From UBA2779 sp965232165 (lineage in GTDB: Bacteria; Spirochaetota; Spirochaetia; DSM-2461), in contig CBDDOY010000001.1 of assembly GCA_965232165.1 (NCBI GenBank), positions 1,488,001 through 1,552,000 on the forward strand: a stretch of 64,000 nucleotides of DNA, written 5' to 3'. Of this stretch, positions 8,768 to 18,376 are shown one piece after another. The translations under genes and the position numbers were made by a program. How positions within the stretch are numbered: position 1 is the stretch's first letter; every line of letters starts with the position of its first letter. Below the pieces are notes generated by a model that was not told the DNA's origin, searched no databases, and saw only the letters and a program-made list of their open reading frames with translations.

Positions 8768-11700
8768 TACACGCTAGCCTTCTATGAAGCCGTTCCAAGT
8801 ACTCCATCTGCGTCCATCGGCATCAGGTTTTCAACCACGAAAAGCACGAAAAACACGGATTCAACCACGCAATCGGCGGATTCAACCACGGAACGAAGGT
8901 TTTTAACCACGAAAAGCACGAAAAACACGAAATGCAGATACACGCGAGTCTTCTATGAAGCCGTCCCAAGTACTCCATCTGCGTCCATCGGCGCAATCGG
9001 CGGAGGTTTTAACCACGAAAGGCACGAAAAACACGAAATGCAGATACACGCGAATCTTCTATGAAGCCGTTCCAAGTACTCCATCTGCGTCCATCGGGCA
9101 TCGAAAAACACGAAATCTGCGGATTTAACCACGAAAGGCACGAAAAACACGAAATGCTGATACACGCGAATCTTCTATGAAGCCGTTCCAAGTACTCCAT
9201 CTGCGTCCATCGGCATCAACCACGGAATCTGCGGATTCAACCACGAAAGGCACGAAAAACACGAAATGCAGATACACGCGAGTCTTCTATGAAGCCGTTC
9301 CAAGTACTCCATCTGCGTCCATCGGCATCGGCATTCTGCGGATTTAACCACGAAAGGCACGAAAAACACGAAATGCAGATACACGCGAATCTTCTATGAA
9401 GCCGTTCCAAGTACTCCATCGGCGTCCATCGGCATCATCTGCGGATTTAACCACGAAAGGCACGAAAAACACGAAATGCTGATACACGCGAATCTTCTAT
9501 GAAGCCGTTCCAAGTACTCCATCTGCGTCCATCGGCGCAATCGGCGGATTCAACCACGGAACACACGGAAGGGTTTCAACCACGAAAAACAAAGGCACGA
9601 AAAACACGAAATGCAGATACACGCGAATCTTCTATGAAGCCGTTCCAGGTATTCCATCGGCGAATTCAACCACGGAACACACGGAAGGGTTTTAACCACA
9701 CGAAAAACACGAAATGCAGATACACGCGAGTCTTCTATGAAGCCGCCCCAAGTACTCCATCTGCGTCCATCGGCGCAATCGGCGAATTCAACCACGGAAT
9801 ACACAGAAGGGTTTTCAAACCACGAAAAACACGAAATGCAGATACACGCGAGTCTTCTATGAAGCCGTTCCAAGTACTCCATCTGCGATATTCAACCACG
9901 GCGCACACGGAAGGTTTTAACCACGAAAAGCACGAAAAACACGAAATGCTGATACACGCGAATCTTCTATGAAGCCGTTCCAAGTATTCCATCGGCATCC
10001 ATCGGCGCAATCGGCGAATTCAACCACGGAATACACAGAAGGGTTTTAACCACGAAAAGCACGAAAAACACGAAATGCAGATACACGCGAATCTTCTATG
10101 AAGCCGTTCCAAGTATCTGCGTCCATCGGCCATCGGCGAATTCAACCACGGAACACACGGAAGGTTTTAACCACGAAAAGCACGAAAAACACGAAATGCA
10201 GATACACGCGAATCTTCTATGAAGCCGTTCCAAGTATCTGCGTCCATCGGCGCAATCGGCGGATTCAACCACGGCACATCGGCGGATTTCAACCACGAAA
10301 GGCACGAAAAACACGAAATGCTGATACACGCGAATCTTCTATGAAGCCGTTCCAAGTACTCCATCTGCGTCCATCGGCGCAATCGGCGGATTCAACCACG
10401 AAAGGCACGAAAAACACGAAAGGCTTTTAACCACGAAAGGCACGAAAAACACGAAATGCAGATAGCGAATCTTCTATGAAGCCGCCCCAAGTACTCCATC
10501 TGCGTCCATCGGCATCATCTCGGCGGATTCAACCACGGAACACACGGAAGGTTTTAACCACGAAAAGCACGAAAAACACGAAATGCAGATACACGCGAGT
10601 CTTCTATGAAGCCGTTCCAAGTACTCCATCTGCGTCCATCGGCGCAATCGGCGGATTCAACCACGGAACACACGGAAGGTTTTAACCACGAAAAGCACGA
10701 AAAACACGAAATGCAGATACACGCGAATCTTCTATGAAGCCGTTCCAAGTACTCCATCTGCGTCCATCGGCGCAATCGGCGGATTCAACCACGGAACACA
10801 CGGAAGGGTTTTCAACCACGAAAAGCACGAAAAACACGAAATGCAGATACACGCGAATCTTCTATGAAGCCGTCCCAAGTACTCCATCTGCGTCCATCGG
10901 CATCATCGGCGGATTCAACCACGGAACACACGGAAGGTTTTCAACCACGAAAAGCACGAAAAACACGAAATGCAGATACACGCGAGTCTTCTATGAAGCC
11001 GTCCCAAGTACTCCATCTGCGTCCATCGGCGCATCGGCGCGGAAGGTTTTCAACCACGAAAAACACGAAAAACAGATACACGCGAATCTTCTATGAAGCC
11101 GTTCCAAGTACTCCATCTGCGTCCATCGGCATCAATCTGCGGATTTAACCACGAAAAGCACGAAAAACACGAAATGCAGATACACGCGAATCTTCTATGA
11201 AGCCGTTCCAAGTACTCCATCTGCGTCCATCGGCGCAATCGGCGGATTCAACCACGGAAACACACGGAAGGTTTTCAACCACGAAAAGCACGAAAAACAC
11301 GAAATGCAGATACACGCGAATCTTCTATGAAGCCGTTCCAAGTACTCCATCGGCGTCCATCGGCATCGGCGGATCTGCGGATTTCAACCACGAAAGGCAC
11401 GAAAAACACGAAATGCAGATACACGCGAATCTTCTATGAAGCCGTTCCAAGTACTCCATCGGCGTCCATCGGCATACACGCATCTATGAAGCGTTCCATC
11501 TGCGTCCATTTCAACCACGGAACACACGGAAGGTTTTTAACCACGAAAAGCACGAAAAACACGAAATGCTGATACACGCGAATCTTCTATGAAGCCGTTC
11601 CAAGTACTCCATCTGCGTCCATCGGCATCGGCGGATTCAACCACTGAACACACGGAAGGGTTTTAACCACGAAAGGCACGAAAAACACGAAATGCTGATA

Positions 11701-12774
11701 CACGCGAATCTTCTATGAAGCCGTTCCAAGTACTCCATCTGCGTCCATCGGCGTCCATCGGCGGATTTAACCGCGGAATACACAGAAGGTTTTTAACCAC
11801 GAAAAGCACGAAAAACACGAAATGCAGATACACGCGAATCTTCTATGAAGCCGTTCCAAGTATTCCATCGGCGTCCATCGGCGGATTTAACCACGGAATA
11901 CACAGAAGGTTTTTAACCACGAAAAGCACGAAAAACACGAAAAGCAGATACACGCGAATCTTCTATGAAGCCGCCCCAAGTACTCTATCTGCGTCCATCG
12001 GCGCAATCGGCGAATTCAACCACGGAATACACAGAAGGGTTTCAACCACGAAAAGCACGAAAAACACGAAATGCAGATACACGCGAGTCTTCTATGAAGC
12101 CGTTCCAAGTATTCCATCTGCGTCCATCGGCGCAATCGGCGAATTCAACCACGGAATACACAGAAGGGTTTTAACCGCGCACGAAAAGCAGATACACGCG
12201 AATCTTCTATGAAGCCGCCCCAAGTACTCCATCTGCGTCCATCGGCATCATCTGCGGATTTAACCACGAAAAGCACGAAAAACACGAAATGCAGATACAC
12301 GCGAATCTTCTATGAAGCCGTTCCAAGTACTCCATCGGCGTCCATCGGCATCGGCATCTGCGGAAGGTTTTCAACCACGAAAAGCACGAAAAACACGAAA
12401 TGCTGATACACGCGAGTCTTCTATGAAGCCGTTCCAAGTACTCCATCGGCGTCCATCGGCATCATCTGCGGATTTAACCACGAAAAACACGAAAAACACG
12501 AAATGCAGATACAAGCGAATCTTCTATGAAGCCGTTCCAAGTACTCCATCTGCGTCCATCGGCGCAATCGGCGAATTCAACCACGGAATACACAGAAGGG
12601 TTTCAACCACGAAAAGCACGAAAAACACGAAATGCTGATACACGCGAGTCTTCTATGAAGCCGCCGTACTCCATCTGCGTATTCCATCGGCGAATTCAAC
12701 CACGGAACACACGGAAGGGTTTCAACCACGAAAAGCACGAAAAACACGAAAGGCAGATGTTCGTGAGTTTCCTA
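8691..12774. repeat. Degenerate tandem repeat array, ~34 units of ~100-135 bp
   Basis: The phrase TTCTATGAAGCCG recurs from 8781 to 12652, 33 clear copies plus one short and one diverged edge copy (12771). Spacing is mainly 100-116 or 119-135 bp. Each unit contains CCACGAAA(A/G)GCACGAAAAA plus CACGAAATGC, then GATACACGCGAATC, then TTCCAAGTACTCCATCTGCG and TCCATCGGCG. Longer units add CCACGGAACACACGGAAGG. The first block is itself built of ~9-bp CACGAAAAA-like subrepeats. The array lies between two convergent genes and forms the tail of each coding end. Copies differ by small indels, so it is not a CRISPR array, and frames through it are artefacts. Related CCACGAA-type repeats are common in environmental bacterial genomes; function unknown. 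Confidence 0.95.
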
Positions 12775-13788
12775 TGAAACCGCCGCGAGAGATTCGCGCC
12801 GGATGAAGCGCGCTTGCAGCATTATCATCTCGGTATCCCCATGGCCGTCGATTTGGGAGATGAGACGCTTGGCTGCGAGGGCGCCCATCGTGCCCAGCGG
12901 CTGCTGGAATGTGGTGAGTGAGGGGTTGATATAGGGGGTGAATTCCTTGTTGTTATCAAAACCGATCAACGAGAAATCTTTCGGACAGTCCAGGCCGCAC
13001 TCCCGTGCCGCGCGCAGGAAGCCGATGGCCGAGGCATCACTGACGGCGAATACCCCCGTGAAATCCGGCAGCCTGGAAAACCCTTCCTTGGCCAGCGTGT
13101 AGGCCATTGTAGACGTGTAGTCACCATAGATGATGCGATTCTCCCCCAAGGATATGCCGGTTTCCTGGAGCCGCTCGACGAAGCCCCGGCGGCGCATCTG
13201 CGCTGCATAGGAATTCTCCTTGCCATGAAGGTAGAGCAGCTTGCTATGCCCCTCGTCCAGGAACGCCTGGGCAGCGTTTCGTCCGGCCTCTTGGTTGTCG
13301 ACGAATACCTGATTGAGGGTCTTGTCGTCCATCTCCCGATCTACGACGACAATGTGCTCATGGAAGCGCCGCAGTTCCCCCATAATCTCCATATCCTCCG
13401 GCGTATCGAGTGGGAAGAAGATGACCCCTTCGATCATGTTGTTGCTCAGGAATTTCTTGAGCATGTCCCGTGAACTGTGTATGGCCGAATCTATGTCACA
13501 GGTATAGAAAGTGGTATTAAAGTAACCGGCGCGAGTCAGCCGGTCTTGTATGACCTGTAGAACCTCCCAGTAGAACGGCCCGATCCCCGGAAGCAGGATG
13601 CCGACATGATGGCTGCGGCCGGTTTTCAAACTTCGGGCAAAGTAGTCTAGCTTGTATCCTGATGACTCAATGGCTTCCCTGATATTCTTGGCAGTGTCGG
13701 GGGACACCAGGCATGGGTTCTTCAGGAATCGGGATACGGAAGCGGACGACACACCGGCCAGTATGGCGACATCACGTTGATTGGGCAT
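12772..13788 (-). CDS. LacI-family transcriptional regulator
   Basis: A 338-residue regulator. The N-terminal LacI helix-turn-helix is clear: RDVAILAGVSSASVSRFL, followed by the hinge region SGYKLDYFARSLKTGRSHHVG. The periplasmic-binding-like effector domain covers about residues 58-338 (HVGILLPGIGPFYWEVLQ; IVVVDREMDD; FSLIGFDNNKEFTPYINPSL), ending in the usual Q-P-L-G-T-MG and FIRRES elements. It should bind a sugar and control nearby transport and hydrolase genes; the downstream plus-strand glucan locus is the obvious target. The start is set at ATG 13788, preceded by GGAGAAG; a longer frame to 13827 runs toward the MITE. The last codons lie in the diverged final unit of the repeat array. 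Confidence 0.9.
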   Translation of the reverse strand: MPNQRDVAILAGVSSASVSRFLKNPCLVSPDTAKNIREAIESSGYKLDYFARSLKTGRSHHVGILLPGIGPFYWEVLQVIQDRLTRAGYFNTTFYTCDIDSAIHSSRDMLKKFLSNNMIEGVIFFPLDTPEDMEIMGELRRFHEHIVVVDREMDDKTLNQVFVDNQEAGRNAAQAFLDEGHSKLLYLHGKENSYAAQMRRRGFVERLQETGISLGENRIIYGDYTSTMAYTLAKEGFSRLPDFTGVFAVSDASAIGFLRAARECGLDCPKDFSLIGFDNNKEFTPYINPSLTTFQQPLGTMGALAAKRLISQIDGHGDTEMIMLQARFIRRESLAAVS

Positions 13789-13821
13789 AATTTCTTCTCC
13801 ATTGTGCTGCAGCTTCCATAA

Positions 13822-13983
13822 GGGCACCTCTAAAAAACCCCATTTAGTTCTTGACTCGATCTTTTCCGCCGCTACTGCGTTGTCAAAATACTCAACTAAG
13901 CCCTGCTACACTCCGCTTTTGCCGCCTTGTATCGACAAGAAATTTCTTCGTCAATTTCCTAAAGCTGTTTCTTAGAGGTGCCC
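13822..13983. mobile_element. MITE family 1, full copy A
   Basis: A 162-bp element ending in GGGCACCTCTAAAAAACC and its near-exact inverse. Both flanks read ATAA, a probable 4-bp target duplication. Internal marks are TTCTTGACTCGATC, CTACTGCGTTGTCAAAAT and GCCGCCTTGTATCGACAA. It is non-coding and sits 34 bp upstream of the LacI start. Confidence 0.9.
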
Positions 13984-13991
13984 ATAAGTCA

Positions 13992-14116
13992 ATATCTGGG
14001 CGCAACCCTTCGGGTCGGGCTTTCCACTCCAATGCCTTAATCTGGCTGCCCTCCCGGCTCATTGCCAATCGCAGGGGGGGGGCAGCCGGCGGCATTTCCG
14101 TCTCAATCCCTTGCGC
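13992..14116. repeat. R2 interspersed repeat, copy a
   Basis: A 125-bp unit running from ATCTGGGCGCAACCC to CAATCCCTTGCGC with internal self-complementary GC blocks (GGCAGCC, CCGGCGG). Other copies are at 35916, 36112, 42212 (inverted) and 51961. It begins only 9 bp after MITE copy A. Confidence 0.8.
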
Positions 14117-14267
14117 TTATTCGCCACTTAGCAGTCTGTCAGGGTCCCTTTTCCCTTAAGCCTAAGAATTTTGAGAGGAAAGGGCAGACATTGACAATAA
14201 TGAGCAGTTCAACAGGCTCACCGGCTTCAATATAGCCCATATTCAGGAAAAAAAACAAAAAAAACGA

Positions 14268-14281
14268 TGGTTACGTATACA
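14268..14281. promoter_or_regulatory. Candidate LacI-family operator
   Basis: Read on the minus strand the site is TGTATACGTAACCA, an imperfect 14-bp palindrome with the central CG typical of LacI/GalR operators. It lies 6 bp upstream of the -35 box of the glucan-locus promoter and about 480 bp from the start of the lacI-type gene. Assignment is by pattern only. Confidence 0.4.
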
Positions 14282-14287
14282 TTTTAC

Positions 14288-14316
14288 TTGACATGTTTCA
14301 AGGATTTCATCACAAT
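14288..14316 (+). promoter_or_regulatory. Candidate sigma-70 promoter of the glucan locus
   Basis: A perfect TTGACA at 14288-14293 is followed after exactly 17 bp by CACAAT (14311-14316, 4 of 6 matches to TATAAT). It is 112 bp upstream of the first gene of the locus and next to the candidate operator. Confidence 0.5.
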
Positions 14317-14427
14317 GCGGTAGAAATCTCACTCGATCACACCGAAATAATGGGAGTGAGACATTGAATTTTCTAAGAATGAGCATTGTCAGCCATATTA
14401 GGAAAGAACAGAAGGAGATGTAATCGT

Positions 14428-15258
14428 ATGCATGGAATGGGATATTTCTCGCTCATATTCATCCTGTTAACTATTGCCTGTGTCACCAATTATCCAAAAG
14501 AGACGATGGACCCGCCCTGGATTCCCGAATTGACTGCCTCATCCGAAGAGAGCGAATCAGTCCGCCCGGCTGCCGATGCGGAGGTGCCGATCTTCTTCAG
14601 TCAGGAGGAAGTACCGGCCATAGACGGGGACTTTGATGAATGGGCCGGTCTCGACGGGCCCATTACCCGGCTGGCGGTTTACGGCGGAGGCCATGATCCT
14701 GCAGATGCCGAGGCATTCTTCGTCCTGCGCACCGATGGCGTGAATCTCTACATTTACAGCCGGATTACCGATGATGTGCCCAATATAAACTATCTGCCTG
14801 GTTCTATGGCATGGCGGGGCGACACCCTGGAGGTATTCTTCGGCACAAACACATCGAAGCACAAGAAATACACCAACGGCGATAACCAGCTCCGCATTGT
14901 ACCCCGAAGTAAGGAGAATCCCATGGAGGTAGATATAGTGATAAATCAGCGAACGGCCTACGATGGCATGACAGACGGTCCGGAGGGCTCCCTTCTGTCG
15001 GCAGCCGCGCGGTACTTTGAGGACGGCTATGAAATCGAGGCTTCCATTCCGCTAAGCTATATGGGAACAAACGGCCTGAAGCTCGGCCAGAAGGTTCGCT
15101 GTGAATTCCAAATTAACGATGCCGATGCCACCGAGAGAGACCGCATGGTCCATTGGATGAGTGACAAAGACACTCCCTGGTTCGATCCCTCTGTTTGGGG
15201 CAATGGGGCCGTTGTCGCGCTTCCCGTAGAGCGCAAGGAGGTTCCCGATGTCCTATAG
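14428..15258 (+). CDS. CBM9/DOMON-like carbohydrate-binding lipoprotein
   Basis: A 276-residue protein. The chosen start gives MHGMGYFSLIFILLTIACVT, a lipoprotein signal with Cys at about residue 18, and GAAGGAG lies 10 nt upstream; an in-frame ATG at 14386 would bury the signal. Residues ~70-270 resemble a family-9 carbohydrate-binding module: the start IDGDFDEWAGL, then LYIYSRITDD, WRGDTLEVFFG, YEIEASIPLSYMG, and CEFQINDAD. Such domains bind sugar chain ends. The gene overlaps the next one by 11 bp, so the two are translated together, and the protein probably presents glucan to the surface enzyme encoded there. Confidence 0.75.
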   Translation: MHGMGYFSLIFILLTIACVTNYPKETMDPPWIPELTASSEESESVRPAADAEVPIFFSQEEVPAIDGDFDEWAGLDGPITRLAVYGGGHDPADAEAFFVLRTDGVNLYIYSRITDDVPNINYLPGSMAWRGDTLEVFFGTNTSKHKKYTNGDNQLRIVPRSKENPMEVDIVINQRTAYDGMTDGPEGSLLSAAARYFEDGYEIEASIPLSYMGTNGLKLGQKVRCEFQINDADATERDRMVHWMSDKDTPWFDPSVWGNGAVVALPVERKEVPDVL

Positions 15259-18200
15259 GCGCCCTCTTCTGCCGATTCTCGGCTTTCTGTTCCTAATGCC
15301 GGCCATGCTCTCGGCCCTCACTTGGGTGAAAGTGGCCAAAGACCCCGAGATGGGATGGCGTCTTCTGGTGGACGGAGAAGAGATATCCGTTCACGGTGTC
15401 GTTTGGTCGTTTACGCCCATCGGCGAGAATTACAGTTATTCGCTGTGGAACCAGCCCAAGGAATTTATTCAGAGGATGATAGACACCGATGCCGCCCTTA
15501 TGAAGGAAATGGGCGTTAACGCCATACGTGTGTTTACCGATGTGCCTCCTGAGTGGATTGAATACCTCTACCGGCGCTACGGCATCTATACGGTAGTTAA
15601 CGATATGTTTGGCCGCTACGGACTGATGGTAGACGGCCGCTGGCATGGCCAGACTAACTACTCCGATCTTCGTACCCGTGAAATCATCTTAGACAGCCTG
15701 CGCGAGAACGTCAGCCGCTACCTGGAAGTTCCCGGTGTGCTCTTCTATCTGTTGGGCAATGAAAACAACTACGGACTGGAATGGGACAGCAACGAAATCG
15801 AGAACATCCCCGTGGGCCAGCGCATGGAAGTCCGCGCCGGATACCTCTACAGCCTGTTTGAAGAGGGTGCAAAAATTGTCAAGGAGATTGATCCCACCAA
15901 ACCGGTCGGCTTAGTCAACGGCGACATCCAGTACCTGAACATCATCAAGGCCCTCGTTCCCTCCTTGGATATCCTTGGCGTAAATACCTACAGGGGAAAG
16001 GCATCCTTCGATTTATTCTACGAGAGCGTGGCCGAAACACTGGATTTGCCCATCGTATACACCGAGTTCGGGGCCGATGCCTACAACGTTGCAGAGAGGC
16101 GGGAAGATCAGTTCAATCAGGCCGACTACATCAAGAGCCAGTGGGAAGAAATCTACCGCCAGTCCTACGGCAAGGGCGGCTACCAGAACATGCTCGGCGG
16201 CTTCGTCTTTGAATGGATGGATGAGTGGTGGAAATCTGCCGGCATGGTGCTGGAACTGGATGTCCACAACACAAGCGCAACATGGAGCAACGGAGCCTAC
16301 GAATACGACTCCGGATTTGACGTGAACAACATGAACGAAGAATGGTGGGGACTGGTGGCCCAGAGTCCTGTGAAAACCGATGGAATACATGAACGGCGTC
16401 CCCGTGCGGCCTATTACACCCTGCAGAAAATCTGGAAGCTTGATCAGATAAACAGCACCGGCGAAGACATCGACAACTACTTCGAATTCGATGTTCAGCA
16501 GTATGCGAACCAGGCCGAGATTGCTGCGCTGAGGCAGGAGAAGAAGGAAAGCCACATCCTCGGGTTCAGGGGAAGGGTGAACTTCGCAGGTGCGGGTATT
16601 TTCGACGACACAGACATGGAAGGCGAAGAGCCGCTGAACAACATAAAGTCGACGGCGGGAGAATGGGCCTACTTGGGCTTCGATTTGAACCCCTATGACA
16701 ACATCAAGGCGGGCGCGACCTTCCGTGTGCAGGGACATGTTCCCGACACGGCTTTTGAACAGGAGGAATACACCCCCTACAAGGGCAATGAACTGAGTGC
16801 CGATGCATTTGTGGACAAGACACGTTTTCCATCAGGCGCCGCCGGTTCAGGCGAAACGTATGCGGAAAAACCCTCGGTTCAGATATACGATGCATATCTG
16901 AACTGGGAAACCAAGTATGCCGACCTGGACTTTTACTTCCATAACGGACACACCGACTGGATAGGAGAGGGGGATTACTTCCATCTCCTGCCGGAGTCCT
17001 TCGACTACGTGGGCATGGACATTGCGGGTTCCAGGGCGCCCTTCGGGATTGAACTGACGGGAAAGGAATTTCTGGACGGCCTGAAAATCTATGGCGGGCC
17101 TGAAATTCACTGGGATGCCGATCCCCAGGTGATGGCAAAATACTATAAAAAAGGCGACAAGCTGTCCTGGGCGCTTATGTACGATGAGGTGGTTTCGGGC
17201 AGTCAGTCTGCCGGGACCGGTCACGGGCGGAGGGCCAGCGGCTGGATGGGCTTGAACTTCCTGCCTTGGTTCACCCTGGGCTTCGGCACTCTCTTTTCCG
17301 GTTCGGAATACATCGGAGATCCCTACACCCATGTTGAAAAGACCGGCGACACCTATTCCATCTCCGATACCAAATCTCAATTCGAACTCCTAGACACCTT
17401 ATCCTTTAAGGTAGACATCAGCTCGGAGATATTCCTCTACACCCGGCTGTTCGCCAAATACATACATGCCGGGCGTCTGGCTGGTTCCAATGCCTATACG
17501 CCGAGAACCGGCACGCAGATTAGCGATGTGGGCACCGGGAACAGGAATGAATTCATAGGCGGTTTTCAGTTCCAATATGGCATGCTCTCCATAACGCCCC
17601 AATTTCAGGCCAGGATACCCATCTCCTTTCCTGTCAATACCGACAATCCCCGCAAATCCTTAACAGATCCCCTGGCCGTTTACAACAACCGAGAGGCATA
17701 CAAGCTGGAAGTGGTTGTGGCCTTGGACCCCACCGGAGACACCTACTTCTTTGACTGGAACAATGCGGACCGCGAAAACGCCAAATTAGCCGGCTACGCT
17801 TCCTTTCTCTACTCCTTCTATGAGGGCCCCACCGACGCCACTCATTATAAGAACGAGTTCGGGGAACAGACGAACCTATCGGGAGGACTGCCGGAAGTGC
17901 GCGGCCTCTGGTCGCTTAAGAGCCGCATAGTATGGAATGCAGCCCCCCAGCTTCGCTTCATATTGGGCTTACAGGGCGGATATGGACAGAGCTGGGGACA
18001 GGATAGCCGCCTTGTCAACTTCTGGGGCGGCAGCCTGGCAATGCGGGCAGGCTCCTGGCTAATTAGCAGCTCTCTGGACATAAATTCCTGGGGCCATAAG
18101 GACTGGTATCGGCAGCTCAACATCACCTACCCCCTGCAGTGGATGCTGGACATATCCCGTGGTTTCGAGCTGCCGTCTTTTTTGAACTCCCATAATCGCA

Positions 18201-18307
18201 TAGGATTGCGCTGGAAGGGCCGCACCTTCGATGAATACGCCGGAGATACGGCCGATGGGAAGCAGTGGAAAATGGAACTGCTAGCCTATCTTTCTTTTAG
18301 CTGGTAA
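15248..18307 (+). CDS. Clan-A-type glycoside hydrolase fused to a probable outer-membrane beta-barrel
   Basis: A 1019-residue protein with an N-terminal signal (PLLPILGFLFLMPAMLSA). Residues ~25-395 form a (beta/alpha)8 glycosidase resembling the GH2 catalytic barrel: LLGNENNYGLEW carries the likely acid/base Glu172, IVYTEFGADAYN the likely nucleophile Glu273, and GFVFEWMDEWW a typical late strand. From about 420 to the end the protein is a series of amphipathic beta-strands with turn-rich loops (FRGRVNFAGAGIFDDTD; LGFGTLFSGSEYIG; FQFQYGMLSITPQFQARI) and it closes with LLAYLSFSW, the terminal aromatic residue expected of an outer-membrane barrel. The family number and substrate are uncertain; context suggests beta-glucan. 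A binding rather than a membrane role for the C-terminal half remains possible. Confidence 0.7.
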   Translation: MSYRRPLLPILGFLFLMPAMLSALTWVKVAKDPEMGWRLLVDGEEISVHGVVWSFTPIGENYSYSLWNQPKEFIQRMIDTDAALMKEMGVNAIRVFTDVPPEWIEYLYRRYGIYTVVNDMFGRYGLMVDGRWHGQTNYSDLRTREIILDSLRENVSRYLEVPGVLFYLLGNENNYGLEWDSNEIENIPVGQRMEVRAGYLYSLFEEGAKIVKEIDPTKPVGLVNGDIQYLNIIKALVPSLDILGVNTYRGKASFDLFYESVAETLDLPIVYTEFGADAYNVAERREDQFNQADYIKSQWEEIYRQSYGKGGYQNMLGGFVFEWMDEWWKSAGMVLELDVHNTSATWSNGAYEYDSGFDVNNMNEEWWGLVAQSPVKTDGIHERRPRAAYYTLQKIWKLDQINSTGEDIDNYFEFDVQQYANQAEIAALRQEKKESHILGFRGRVNFAGAGIFDDTDMEGEEPLNNIKSTAGEWAYLGFDLNPYDNIKAGATFRVQGHVPDTAFEQEEYTPYKGNELSADAFVDKTRFPSGAAGSGETYAEKPSVQIYDAYLNWETKYADLDFYFHNGHTDWIGEGDYFHLLPESFDYVGMDIAGSRAPFGIELTGKEFLDGLKIYGGPEIHWDADPQVMAKYYKKGDKLSWALMYDEVVSGSQSAGTGHGRRASGWMGLNFLPWFTLGFGTLFSGSEYIGDPYTHVEKTGDTYSISDTKSQFELLDTLSFKVDISSEIFLYTRLFAKYIHAGRLAGSNAYTPRTGTQISDVGTGNRNEFIGGFQFQYGMLSITPQFQARIPISFPVNTDNPRKSLTDPLAVYNNREAYKLEVVVALDPTGDTYFFDWNNADRENAKLAGYASFLYSFYEGPTDATHYKNEFGEQTNLSGGLPEVRGLWSLKSRIVWNAAPQLRFILGLQGGYGQSWGQDSRLVNFWGGSLAMRAGSWLISSSLDINSWGHKDWYRQLNITYPLQWMLDISRGFELPSFLNSHNRIGLRWKGRTFDEYAGDTADGKQWKMELLAYLSFSW

Positions 18308-18376
18308 GATAGGCGGCAGGGGCAATGCATTGGCATTGTTAACCCAATATAAATCAAACTTCAATAGGAGGAAGTT

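Noticed and set aside
8691..12774. Many 60-165-codon open frames on both strands in the array
   Set aside because: They arise because the repeats lack stops in several frames; no ribosome-binding sites, and products are only translated repeat phrases.
8691..12774. CRISPR array
   Set aside because: Units are ~100-135 bp without short constant repeats separated by unique spacers, and no cas genes are near.
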